Part shown: positions 8,194 to 15,158 of the stretch, piece after piece
Layout of the letters: every line of letters begins with the position of its first letter
Numbering within the stretch: position 1 is the stretch's first letter
Assembly (NCBI GenBank): GCA_003251635.1
Contig: QKEW01000016.1
Span: 1-32,542 of the forward strand
Length of the DNA: 32,542 nucleotides
Direction of reading: 5' to 3'
Origin: a bacterium
GTDB taxonomy: Bacteria > Patescibacteriota > Minisyncoccia > Moranbacterales > GWC2-37-73
Program-made: the position numbers and the translations under genes
Notes under the pieces: model-generated
Database searches by the model: none
What the model was told of the DNA's origin: nothing
The model's input: only the letters and a program-made list of their open reading frames with translations

Positions 8194-8484
8194 TTATTTT
8201 TTCATACTGATAGCCTTAACCGGACAAACCTCAGCACAAACCCCACAGCCTTTGCAAAATTCCAAATCAACGTGAGCTAATTCTTTTTCCCGAAAATTTT
8301 CCTGTGAAACTTCTTTTTCCTCAGCAGCTCGCTTCTTCATCTCAATACAAGCATCCGGACAAAATCTCACGCAAGTTTCGCAACCAATACATTTAGCCGG
8401 ATCAACTTCCGGTTTCAAATAACCCCAGTCGCCCGTCTTTGGAGCTTTTTTCAGATCATTTTTAATTATTGCGCCTTCTTCCAT
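8194..8484 (-). CDS. porD: 2-oxoacid:ferredoxin oxidoreductase, delta subunit (2x[4Fe-4S])
   Basis: The 96-residue ferredoxin-type subunit has two full CxxCxxCxxxCP motifs (CIGCETCVRFCPDAC and CKGCGVCAEVCPVKA), each binding one [4Fe-4S] cluster. The N-terminal GDWGYLKPEVDPAKC is typical of PorD. It passes electrons from the TPP site to external ferredoxin. It sits between porG and porA. Confidence 0.94.
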   Translation of the reverse strand: MEEGAIIKNDLKKAPKTGDWGYLKPEVDPAKCIGCETCVRFCPDACIEMKKRAAEEKEVSQENFREKELAHVDLEFCKGCGVCAEVCPVKAISMKK

Positions 8485-8505
8485 TTTTTTGTTTTTAAAA
8501 ATAAA

Positions 8506-9072
8506 TCACAAGGCATCATGCCCAGCCCAAATAGCTGCAATATTTTTCTCTGTCAAATCCTGACCAAGTTTTGAAGTAAAGTAATGACGAAAAATTCCAG
8601 TCAAAGTTTCCATGGAAACCACTTCCATGACTTTTATTAGCTTACCCAACAACACCGCATTAGGATTAGCATTACCAGTTAAATCCAAAGCGATAGCTGT
8701 TGCATCGATCAAATGAAAACTGCCATTGAAATTCGGCAACTTCTTTTTCATTTCTTCTTTGGAAAGCTTTGAATTGATGATTAAAAATCCATTTTCATTT
8801 AAATTCTCAATGACCTCACTCCCACCCATAACAGTTTCATCCATCACAATCACAATGTCCGGCTTGATGATCGGCTCTTGAGTTCGAATCTCCTTTTCAG
8901 AAATACGCAAAAACATCTTGGTTGGGGCTCCGCTACGCTCCGGTCCAAAAAACGGAAAAGCTTTCACAAACTTTCCCTCTTCCACGGCCGAGTGCGCCAA
9001 AAGCTCGGAAGCCGTCTTAGCTCCCTGCCCACCTCGTGCCAAAAAAATTATTCCAAAAGATTCTTTTTCCAT
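8506..9072 (-). CDS. porG: 2-oxoacid:ferredoxin oxidoreductase, gamma subunit
   Basis: The 188-residue protein has GIIFLARGGQGAKTASELLA at the N-terminus, PFFGPERSGAP and a C-terminal NPNAVLLGKLI motif, as in the POR gamma domain. The ORF track starts at a TTG (9078). ATG at 9072 is preferred because the extended -10 at 9079-9087 puts the transcription start almost exactly there. It is the first gene of the por operon. Confidence 0.93.
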   Translation of the reverse strand: MEKESFGIIFLARGGQGAKTASELLAHSAVEEGKFVKAFPFFGPERSGAPTKMFLRISEKEIRTQEPIIKPDIVIVMDETVMGGSEVIENLNENGFLIINSKLSKEEMKKKLPNFNGSFHLIDATAIALDLTGNANPNAVLLGKLIKVMEVVSMETLTGIFRHYFTSKLGQDLTEKNIAAIWAGHDAL

Positions 9073-9078
9073 ATGCAA

Positions 9079-9087
9079 AGTATACCA
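9079..9087 (-). promoter_or_regulatory. Extended -10 promoter of the por operon, near-leaderless
   Basis: The minus strand reads TGG-TATACT at 9087-9079, 6 nt before the porG ATG, so transcription should begin at or next to the start codon. No -35 is visible in the T-rich upstream tract. Confidence 0.6.
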
Positions 9088-9099
9088 TAAAAAAAATTT

Positions 9100-9129
9100 A
9101 AAAAAAATCCCTTGAAAATTATTTCAAGG
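9100..9129 (-). terminator. Intrinsic terminator after the 109-aa unknown gene
   Basis: The minus strand has CCTTGAAA-TAAT-TTTCAAGG (8-bp stem) followed by GATTTTTTT. It separates the small unknown gene from the por promoter. Confidence 0.75.
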
Positions 9130-9154
9130 TAAAAAATGCATTTATTTCAAATGG

Positions 9155-9484
9155 CTATAAAGTTAAAATGAGTCGATTGCGATTATTTTCCCGCAATTGA
9201 TCGGAAAAAATGAAAACGAGTTTATTTTCATCAATCGACTCAATGGACTCATAAATAGGAGCCCAAACTTTTCCCGTAAAATTAGGCACTTCACTCCAAT
9301 TACCCCTCTGGGCTTTAATCTCGACCTGGCCAAAAACAAACTCGCCCACGGAATCCTTGATCAAATCAAAACCTTCCAGTTTTCCGCGAAGTTCTAGGTC
9401 ATTCCAAATAAACCTAACACCCAATTCTTTGCCAAAAGTAATTCCGTTGGCAAGAATCTTTCTCATTGCCTCTCCTAAGTTCAT
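9155..9484 (-). CDS. Uncharacterised small soluble protein
   Basis: I do not recognise this 109-residue protein. It has no TM segment or signal peptide. Alternating hydrophobic residues (GVRFIWNDLELRGKLEGFDL, GEFVFGQVEIKAQ, NKLVFIFSDQL) suggest a small beta-rich fold. It has a clear Shine-Dalgarno (GGAG, 7 nt before ATG), unlike most genes here, and its own downstream terminator, so it is probably monocistronic. Its SD-led layout resembles that of the unknown gene at 12556-12933. Confidence 0.7.
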   Translation of the reverse strand: MNLGEAMRKILANGITFGKELGVRFIWNDLELRGKLEGFDLIKDSVGEFVFGQVEIKAQRGNWSEVPNFTGKVWAPIYESIESIDENKLVFIFSDQLRENNRNRLILTL

Positions 9485-9602
9485 GATTTCTCTCCATTTT
9501 CAAAGAATAAAAAACACAAAAAACAAGCGATAATTTGTAATTCATCTCGAATTTAGTACAACCCAGAGCAAATTTAATTGCAAAATCAAGTTTAAAATGA
9601 AG

Positions 9603-10745
9603 CTAAAAAGCCTTTTCTAGTTTTTGCAGAACTTCTCGTAATTTTTCACCCTGCAAACAATAAGACAAACGCAAATGAGTGTCATAATTTTCTCCAAAAG
9701 AAATGCCTGGGGTGGTGGCTACCTGAACTTTTTCCAAAAAATAGGTCGCCAACTCTGTGGAAGTTTTCAACTTTTTGCTGCGCATAAAATCAGCAAAATC
9801 CGGAAAAATAAAAATTCCACCTTCAGAAGACGCAAAAGGAATCTGCATTTTTTCCAACCAAGCGTGAATAACTTGGCGCTGTTTGGTTAAATCCGGAAGT
9901 GCCGGAGTTTGCAAAGCAACCAAAGCTGCCGCATCCGAAATCGAACAAGGACAACCCAGATAGTTTTCCAAAAATTTTTCAATCACCCCAACAAGCTCTT
10001 TAGGTGCAATCACAAAACCAATCCGCCAGCCAGTCATGGCGTGAGATTTGGAAAGCGAGTTGATCACGATCACATCTTGGGAAAACCCCCGGAGCGTGAA
10101 ACCCTTCTCCGCACTAAACTGATTGTAACATTCGTCTGAAATGACCGTAATTTTATTTTCGCGGCAAAATTCCACGATTTTTTTCAATTCGTTTTTGTCA
10201 TAAACAGTTCCAGTTGGATTGTTAGGTGAATTTACTAACAAATATTTCTGCCCGGCAAAATCCGGATTTTCTTGATAAGAATTTTCAAAAGCGCTGCGCA
10301 AAGATTCCACAGTCATCTTAAAACCAGAGGGCTTAGTATCAATCAAAATTGTCTGGCCTCCGCAAGACTGAATGATTTGCAAAAATGGCGGATAGAAAGG
10401 CGCAGCCAAAAAAACCTGATCGCCTTCATTCAAAAGCGACCAAAAAACCGCGCCCAAAATCGGCTTAGCGCCGGAAGACACTGCCACATTTGCAGCTTCC
10501 GCTTGATATTTTTCAGCCAAAGCTTGGCGCAATTTCATGGAACCAGCCGCCGGATTATAATGCGTTTGATTTTTTTCAATTGCCTCAATGCCGGCTTTTT
10601 TAATAGCTTCGGGCGTATCATAGAAAGGTTCGCCCAAGCCCAGGGAAAAAACCTCAACACCTCGACCCTCCATTTCTTTGACTTTTTTGGAAAAAGCATA
10701 GAGCGGCGAAGAAACCAGAAAATCTGAACGCTTTGAAAAACGCAT
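9603..10745 (-). CDS. Class I/II PLP-dependent aminotransferase (aspartate-aminotransferase-like)
   Basis: The 380-residue fold-type I enzyme has a substrate loop near SLGLGEPFYDTP and HYNPAAGSMKLRQALAEKY. NSPNNPTGT carries Asn175/176, and VISDECYNQF has Asp204 and Tyr207 as PLP contacts. SLSKSHAMTGWRIGF has the Schiff-base Lys233 and Arg242, and a C-terminal LRLSYC motif carries the carboxylate-binding Arg. It matches bacterial AspB-type (class I gamma) aspartate aminotransferases, which interconvert oxaloacetate and aspartate, but aromatic or alanine specificity cannot be excluded. It is divergent from the MQO-like gene, with the leader/attenuator region between them. Confidence 0.9.
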   Translation of the reverse strand: MRFSKRSDFLVSSPLYAFSKKVKEMEGRGVEVFSLGLGEPFYDTPEAIKKAGIEAIEKNQTHYNPAAGSMKLRQALAEKYQAEAANVAVSSGAKPILGAVFWSLLNEGDQVFLAAPFYPPFLQIIQSCGGQTILIDTKPSGFKMTVESLRSAFENSYQENPDFAGQKYLLVNSPNNPTGTVYDKNELKKIVEFCRENKITVISDECYNQFSAEKGFTLRGFSQDVIVINSLSKSHAMTGWRIGFVIAPKELVGVIEKFLENYLGCPCSISDAAALVALQTPALPDLTKQRQVIHAWLEKMQIPFASSEGGIFIFPDFADFMRSKKLKTSTELATYFLEKVQVATTPGISFGENYDTHLRLSYCLQGEKLREVLQKLEKAF

Positions 10746-10812
10746 GGATTTAAACTTAATTTTTATCTAGATTAAATATATCAGGCAAATTTGAATTTCG
10801 ACAATACCCCCC

Positions 10813-10840
10813 TGGACAGTTCGCTAATAAATGCTAAAAT
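10813..10840 (+). promoter_or_regulatory. Sigma70-type promoter for the 18-codon leader ORF
   Basis: TGGACA (10813-10818), a 16-bp spacer ending TGC, then TAAAAT (10835-10840) form a -35 plus extended -10. The ATG of the leader ORF lies 7 nt downstream, so the transcript should be leaderless. Confidence 0.65.
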
Positions 10841-10846
10841 CCATTC

Positions 10847-10903
10847 ATGCACAGCTTTGATCAAAAATTCAATCTTCTAAACAATGACGATGATCGCGAT
10901 TGA
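10847..10903 (+). CDS. Candidate leader peptide, 18 aa, Asn/Asp-rich
   Basis: This ORF is too short for the ORF track. It encodes MHSFDQKFNLLNNDDDRD and stops at TGA. The start codon is where transcription from the upstream promoter should begin. The last seven residues are NNDDDRD, and the Asp codons form the 5' arm of a 10-bp hairpin. An intrinsic terminator follows 37 nt after the stop, and the MQO-like gene lies beyond it. The peptide itself probably has no function. The alternative is that this is part of a non-coding small RNA. Confidence 0.45.
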   Translation: MHSFDQKFNLLNNDDDRD

Positions 10904-10968
10904 TTGTCGTCGGTTTAGCGCTTTGTCAAAAACGAATGCAAAAACCGACCAGACTGGTCGGTTTTTTG
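10886..10968 (+). promoter_or_regulatory. Candidate trp-type attenuator upstream of the MQO-like gene
   Basis: Four segments can pair in competing ways. Segment 1 (10886-10895, GACGATGATC) pairs with segment 2 (10902-10111-type arm at 10902-10911, GATTGTCGTC): 10 bp including two G-U. Segment 2 (10909-10916, GTCGGTTT) pairs with segment 3 (10942-10949, AAACCGAC): 8 bp. Segment 3 pairs with segment 4 in the terminator. Segment 1 covers the Asp codons of the leader ORF. A ribosome stalled there would free segment 2 to block the terminator. A ribosome reaching the TGA at 10901-10903 would cover segment 2 and allow termination. The pairings are read directly; the regulatory logic is inference. 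Confidence 0.5.
10940..10967 (+). terminator. Intrinsic terminator of the leader transcript
   Basis: CCGACCA-GAC-TGGTCGG is a 7-bp stem flanked by A and T runs and followed by TTTTTT. It ends the leader/sRNA transcript and is segment 3:4 of the proposed attenuator. Confidence 0.85.
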
Positions 10969-10998
10969 TTGAATGGATTGATCAATTCCAAATTTAAA

Positions 10999-11016
10999 AA
11001 TAATACGTATTATAAT
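10999..11016 (+). promoter_or_regulatory. Palindromic promoter element, copy 1 (MQO-like gene)
   Basis: AATAATACGTATTATAAT contains the 14-bp perfect palindrome ATAATACGTATTAT, and its last six bases are the -10 box TATAAT. The MQO-like ATG is 14 nt downstream, giving a leader of about 7 nt. There is no TTGACA-like -35. The trailing ACTTACCAA is shared with the copy at 22253. Confidence 0.65.
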
Positions 11017-11029
11017 ACTTACCAAAAAT

Positions 11030-12367
11030 ATGCCAGAAAAAAAAGCTAATGAATTTGAAGTCCTGATTTTGGGCGGCGGAATAACCGGCAGCGCCGTTTT
11101 TCACATCCTATCAAAATATACCAGCCTTAAATCAATCGGACTTTTGGAAAAACAATCCGAATTAGGCCAAATCAATTCCCACGCTAATAACAACAGCCAA
11201 ACTTTGCATTTTGGAGACATCGAATCAAATTATTCTCTGGAAAAAGCCCACAAAACCAAGCAGGCTTCGGAGATGGTCGTGACTTACTTAAAAAAACTGA
11301 CTGATAAAAATCAAACTATTTATTCCAAACAGCCCAAGATGCTGTTGGCGGTCGGTCAGACGGAAGTTGAAATTTTGGAAAAAAGATTTCAAGATTTTTC
11401 CAAACTTTTTCCAGATTTGAGAAAATTGGAATACTCTGAAATTTTTCGTCTGGAACCCAATTTAATCAAAGGGCGTGATCCGCAAGAAAAAATTTTGGCG
11501 CTTCGCAGCGAAAACGGTTTCGTGGTTGATTTTGGAAAACTGGCTCAAAAAATGGCCAGCGATGCTGATCCTCAAAATTCCAAAATTTTCCTCAATCAAG
11601 AGGTTTTAGACATTAAGAAAACATCCAGAGGTTTCCAAGTTATCACTAACAATGAAACATTCAACGCCCAGACCTTAGTCGTCTCAATGTGTTCCCAGAG
11701 TTTGTTTTTTGCCAAAAAATTGGGATATGGACACAACTTTTCCATTTTGCCAATCGGGGGAAATTTTTATGCCTGCCAAAATGAAATTCTGCGGGAAAAA
11801 GTCTATACTATGCAAAGTCCAAAAATGCCATTTGCCGGAGTTCATGGCGATCCGGTTTTAGGACGCCAAGTTGAAACTCGCTTTGGACCAACCGCCACTT
11901 TGACTTTTCTACTGGAGAGAAAAAACTGGAAAACTTTGCGCCAATTTTTCCAATCATCTTTTTCCAACTTTCAATCAGTCAGAGCCTTTTTGAGTGTCAT
12001 TTTTGAAAGAAAACTTTTCTTATTTTTGGCACAAAACCTGGCTTATGAAATTCCATTTCTGGGAAAATATTTCTATTTGAAACTCTGTCGTAAAATCGTG
12101 CCAACTCTCCAAATGAAAGATTTTTCCAAGGGTAAATTCAAGGCCGGAATCCGTCCGCAACTGATTGACAATCCGGAGAGAAAATTGGTTATGGGTGAAG
12201 CTGAAATTGTCGGCGATAACATCATTTTTCACATTTCCCCTTCACCTGGCGCCACCGTTTGTCTGCAAAACGGAGAAAAAACCGCCAAAAAAGTTTTAGG
12301 ATTTTTCGGCGATCAATTTTCTTTCAATCAAGAAAAATTTGAACAAGATTTTCCAATTGCTAAATAA
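11030..12367 (+). CDS. FAD-dependent oxidoreductase, malate:quinone oxidoreductase-like
   Basis: This is the only sizeable plus-strand gene. It encodes 445 residues with an N-terminal Rossmann FAD motif (VLILGGGITGSAVFHIL, about 11-27). SHANNNSQTLHFGD is in the place of the MQO Asn-Asn-Ala-Gly-Thr-Gly-His motif, TRFGPTATLTFLL follows, and a C-terminal FAD/substrate segment reads GEAEIVGDNIIFHISPSPGATVC. This order matches the MQO family (malate to oxaloacetate, electrons to quinone), although the NNAGTGH motif is altered. A related dehydrogenase with another substrate or acceptor is possible. The promoter is the palindromic element, translation is probably near-leaderless, and a terminator follows. 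The neighbouring aminotransferase could turn oxaloacetate into aspartate. Confidence 0.8.
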   Translation: MPEKKANEFEVLILGGGITGSAVFHILSKYTSLKSIGLLEKQSELGQINSHANNNSQTLHFGDIESNYSLEKAHKTKQASEMVVTYLKKLTDKNQTIYSKQPKMLLAVGQTEVEILEKRFQDFSKLFPDLRKLEYSEIFRLEPNLIKGRDPQEKILALRSENGFVVDFGKLAQKMASDADPQNSKIFLNQEVLDIKKTSRGFQVITNNETFNAQTLVVSMCSQSLFFAKKLGYGHNFSILPIGGNFYACQNEILREKVYTMQSPKMPFAGVHGDPVLGRQVETRFGPTATLTFLLERKNWKTLRQFFQSSFSNFQSVRAFLSVIFERKLFLFLAQNLAYEIPFLGKYFYLKLCRKIVPTLQMKDFSKGKFKAGIRPQLIDNPERKLVMGEAEIVGDNIIFHISPSPGATVCLQNGEKTAKKVLGFFGDQFSFNQEKFEQDFPIAK

Positions 12368-12411
12368 AAACTATTTTTTGATTAATCTTCGGATTTTGGA
12401 AAAATTAAAAA

Positions 12412-12452
12412 AGGCATAATGTCGTTTGACAAAATGCCTCTTTCTTTTTTCT
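12412..12452 (+). terminator. Intrinsic terminator of the MQO-like gene
   Basis: AGGCAT...ATGCCT encloses an inner GTC-GTTT-GAC stem and is followed by a T-rich tract (CTTTCTTTTTT). It lies about 45 nt after the stop codon. Confidence 0.8.
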
Positions 12453-12555
12453 TTTTTAGGGTTTGGTAAGTGACTCAGTGCATTGCACCGAGCTGGAAAA
12501 AGTTAGAAATTAGTTGGGACAAAAAAGCCACCTTTTTTTCTCGGTTTTCTTTTTT

Positions 12556-12933
12556 TCATGCCACCAACTCCTCATGGTTTTTTTTAGAACAACGAGTTAT
12601 TGTTATCAAAAAATTAATCGAGTCTTCACTTCTTGATATCAAAAACACAAACTCCTCAAGCAACTGCTTGAGCTGAACATATTCAGAAGGTACATCTATG
12701 CAAAATTCCTTTTCAGAATATTTCAGGGTTAAAATTATTCTTCCATCATTATAGCGATAAGTAACTGAAGTTATTATATCCTGGCAAGCCTCAATCACCT
12801 CTCTAATAGCCTCAATGCCAGTCTTCGACAAACCTGTTAAATTAGCCCCGACCAATTCCAATACATCTTCAGATTCACCAAACCATTTTTCAGTAAATCT
12901 AACATCGCCTTGACCCAAATTAACTCGTTCCAT
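12556..12933 (-). CDS. Uncharacterised soluble protein
   Basis: I do not recognise this 125-residue protein. It has no TM segment. A mixed alpha/beta pattern is likely (GIEAIREVIEACQDIITSVTYRYNDGRIILTLKYSEKEFCIDV), with a helix near the C-terminus containing QLKQLLEEFVFLI. The leader has a purine-rich ribosome site (GGGGAAGAGGAAC before ATG), unlike the near-leaderless genes nearby. It stands alone between the convergent MQO-like gene and the HtrA-like gene. Confidence 0.65.
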   Translation of the reverse strand: MERVNLGQGDVRFTEKWFGESEDVLELVGANLTGLSKTGIEAIREVIEACQDIITSVTYRYNDGRIILTLKYSEKEFCIDVPSEYVQLKQLLEEFVFLISRSEDSINFLITITRCSKKNHEELVA

Positions 12934-12981
12934 GTTCCTCTTCCCCTTTCAGTCATGTTTTGTTAAACAACTCTAAAAACC

Positions 12982-13005
12982 AAAAAACCGACCCTAGCAG
13001 GTCGG
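12982..13005 (-). terminator. Intrinsic terminator downstream of the HtrA-like pseudoprotease gene
   Basis: The minus strand has CCGACC-TGCTAG-GGTCGG followed by TTTTTT. The plus strand also has a trailing T run, so it may act in both directions. It lies about 170 nt after the gene at 13179. Confidence 0.75.
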
Positions 13006-13054
13006 CTTATTTTTTCGAACAACTTGTTTTAGTTGTTATTCGCAAAAACAAACT

Positions 13055-13074
13055 TACCTGCCAGCGCGGCGGTA
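13055..13074. repeat. GC-rich imperfect palindrome
   Basis: TACC(T)GCC-AGCGC-GGCGGTA forms a 7-bp stem with one bulged T in an otherwise AT-rich 3' region. It is similar in composition and size to the GC-rich hairpins at 4480 and 6002. Confidence 0.4.
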
Positions 13075-13178
13075 AACCAAAAGAAGAAAAAATAAAATTT
13101 TTGGTAATGTTTTTGCATAGCAATAATCTCAATGAATTCATTTTAGCGCAAATCCGAATTATGTCAAGCGCTTGTTTT

Positions 13179-14327
13179 CTAGAGCTGAACAGAAACTTTC
13201 AATTCCTCCTTAGCGCGCCAAATGGTCAGTTCAACCAAATCTCCTTTGTGATGCGAACCGATCAAATTGGAAAGCGGATTGTTCAAATCAATTTTTTGAT
13301 CGCCAACTGCCAAAATCACATCGCCAATTTTCAAATGAGCTTTTTGCGCCGGTGATCCATCAATAATTGCCAAAGATGAAAGTCCTGAAGCTGAATAAAT
13401 CAGGGCTCCTTGCTGCTTTTCAAATTTATGAGTCAAAGCATATTCCTTTGTTAGGGTGATGTAATAAACACCCAAAGAAGCTGAATTGTCCAATTCGCCA
13501 TTCAACATTTTATCCAGAGATTCTTTGACTGCATTGGAAGGAATTTGGAAAAATATATCCTGATTGTCCAAGGAAACTTTTCCTATAATTCCAACCAAAG
13601 CTCCCCCATAGCTAATAACCGGTCCGCCTAAATAACTTTGTTGATTATCAAAATCAGTTTCAAAAACACCTTCCATTTTTTCCGAAGAAGCCACTGTCTG
13701 GCCGCTCAAATTAAAAGTACTGTTAATATTGCTCAAGAGACCGGCCGAAAAACGATTTTGATATTCATTAAGAGAATTGCCAATGGAAACCAATTTTTTG
13801 CCCGGTTTAAAATCATTTGAATTGGCAAATTCAATAGCTGGTAAATTGGTAGTCTCTATTTTCAAATAAGCCAGATTAGTAAACTCATCAATTGCCAAAA
13901 GCTTGGCTGGATATTCCTGATTATCATAGAGAATAACGTCATAGGTGGCATTTTTTTCCAAAATCACATCACGATAAGTCACGATAACCCCATCTCCAGT
14001 CACTAAAATTCCACTGCCGCTTCTGCCAGAAAGACTGCTGGTCGAATCAATTGAAATTATATTAACAACTGCCGTAGCCGCCCGTGAAGCGATCTGATTG
14101 ACTGAATCATCCTCCTTGACTGTCACTTGTTCGGTTTTGTTAATTATGGTGATATTCTCCGAAGCTTTTTTAAGAAAAGGAATCTTCTCGAAAAAAGCCT
14201 GATGGCTTAGGCGTGGAAAAAGATAATTATTCATAAAAATCCCGCCAATTCCGCCCAAGATAAAAATAAGCACAGTCCAAGCGATTATTTTTGCTGCTAA
14301 AGCTCCCTTATTTAGGCCTTTTTCCAT
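13179..14327 (-). CDS. HtrA/DegP-like pseudoprotease (trypsin-like fold plus PDZ, catalytic triad lost)
   Basis: The start is ATG 14327 (MEKGLNKG), giving 382 residues; the ORF-track extension to 14432 lies outside the conserved protein. There is one TM anchor (about 13-31), a linker, a trypsin-like domain (about 75-265) and a C-terminal PDZ domain (about 290-382, with GSPAQKAHLKIGDVILAVGDQKI). Against the intact HtrA at 17849, the catalytic His is Asp120 (VTYRDV for VTNKHV), the Asp is Asn151 (EFTNLAYLKI for PVRDIAIIKI) and the Ser is Leu233 (SYLGGP for GNSGGP). The fold residues around each position are kept. It should not cleave peptides; a binding, adaptor or regulatory role outside the membrane is likely. 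Confidence 0.88.
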   Translation of the reverse strand: MEKGLNKGALAAKIIAWTVLIFILGGIGGIFMNNYLFPRLSHQAFFEKIPFLKKASENITIINKTEQVTVKEDDSVNQIASRAATAVVNIISIDSTSSLSGRSGSGILVTGDGVIVTYRDVILEKNATYDVILYDNQEYPAKLLAIDEFTNLAYLKIETTNLPAIEFANSNDFKPGKKLVSIGNSLNEYQNRFSAGLLSNINSTFNLSGQTVASSEKMEGVFETDFDNQQSYLGGPVISYGGALVGIIGKVSLDNQDIFFQIPSNAVKESLDKMLNGELDNSASLGVYYITLTKEYALTHKFEKQQGALIYSASGLSSLAIIDGSPAQKAHLKIGDVILAVGDQKIDLNNPLSNLIGSHHKGDLVELTIWRAKEELKVSVQL

Positions 14328-14359
14328 ATTTTTTGAAAATCTAAATTTATTGAAATTAA

Positions 14360-15136
14360 TCAAACTACCGGCAACCACTTTGAGCTTGCCAGAACCATGA
14401 TAGCAAGAATGCCAAAAAAGACAATATTCCAAACAAAACCACGCTTTGAAACAATATTAAGGAAATGACTCTGCGCCAAATTCCAAAGCATGAAATAAAA
14501 AATCAACATTACCACTCCATTGGTCAAATATCCAAAAGGCCAAAAATTTAGAATCCAAGCAATCTCCGTCATGCAAAAACCCAAAACCAAACTATAGAGC
14601 CAGACCTTTCCTTTTTCAGCTTCCATCAATCGCAAATACTGATGACTGACTGCAACAGTCGGCACCATAAACAAAAACATGACTATCCATAAGGAAACTG
14701 AAAAGTTCAAATAAAATCCATACAGCAGAGAATAGAAAAGGAAAATTGAAGCCACCGCCACCGCCGCCAAAATGGCGCGAGCTGTCTGATCTTTGACAAA
14801 AACCCGCAAACGATAGAGTCCCAACAAACAGAAGTAATAAGTCGCCCAAGATAAGATGATAAAGAAAAACTTTTTTGAATCAGAATCTATAAAAGCCAAA
14901 AGTCCCAAAGCTGAAAAAGTCAAAGTCAAAGGAATCGGCAACGCACCAAAACGACGACTAATCTTCAAGGAGCTACTCGCCACGATAAAAAGAAAAACTA
15001 AAAGCAAGATGATCACAACTATCAATTTTCCGGCGATCAGAGAAACTAAAAAACCGCTCACTGTTTTGCGAATGACCGCTTCCAATATCAAAACAAAAAT
15101 CAAACTGTGAAAAAAAACCCGCCAATGAAAAAACAT
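14360..15136 (-). CDS. Polytopic membrane protein of unknown function
   Basis: About 258 residues from ATG 15136; the ORF track's TTG start overlaps the clpB stop and is less likely. Hydrophobic segments follow one another through the whole length, roughly eight TM helices, with short loops and no large domain. No catalytic motif is recognised. It lies between clpB (23 nt upstream) and the HtrA-like pseudoprotease (33 nt downstream), and is probably co-transcribed with both, so it could be part of the same envelope-stress unit. Confidence 0.75.
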   Translation of the reverse strand: MFFHWRVFFHSLIFVLILEAVIRKTVSGFLVSLIAGKLIVVIILLLVFLFIVASSSLKISRRFGALPIPLTLTFSALGLLAFIDSDSKKFFFIILSWATYYFCLLGLYRLRVFVKDQTARAILAAVAVASIFLFYSLLYGFYLNFSVSLWIVMFLFMVPTVAVSHQYLRLMEAEKGKVWLYSLVLGFCMTEIAWILNFWPFGYLTNGVVMLIFYFMLWNLAQSHFLNIVSKRGFVWNIVFFGILAIMVLASSKWLPVV

Positions 15137-15158
15137 AATTTGAAAAGAAAAATTTTGA

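Noticed and set aside
13095-13112. The minus-strand string CATTACCAAAAAT resembles the tail of the shared promoter element
   Set aside because: The palindrome and TATAAT are absent, so it is probably chance in AT-rich sequence.
13391-14432. The 35-residue N-terminal extension of the HtrA-like protein in the ORF track
   Set aside because: It overlaps the upstream membrane protein gene, and the extension has no signal-anchor or family similarity; ATG 14327 directly precedes the TM anchor.
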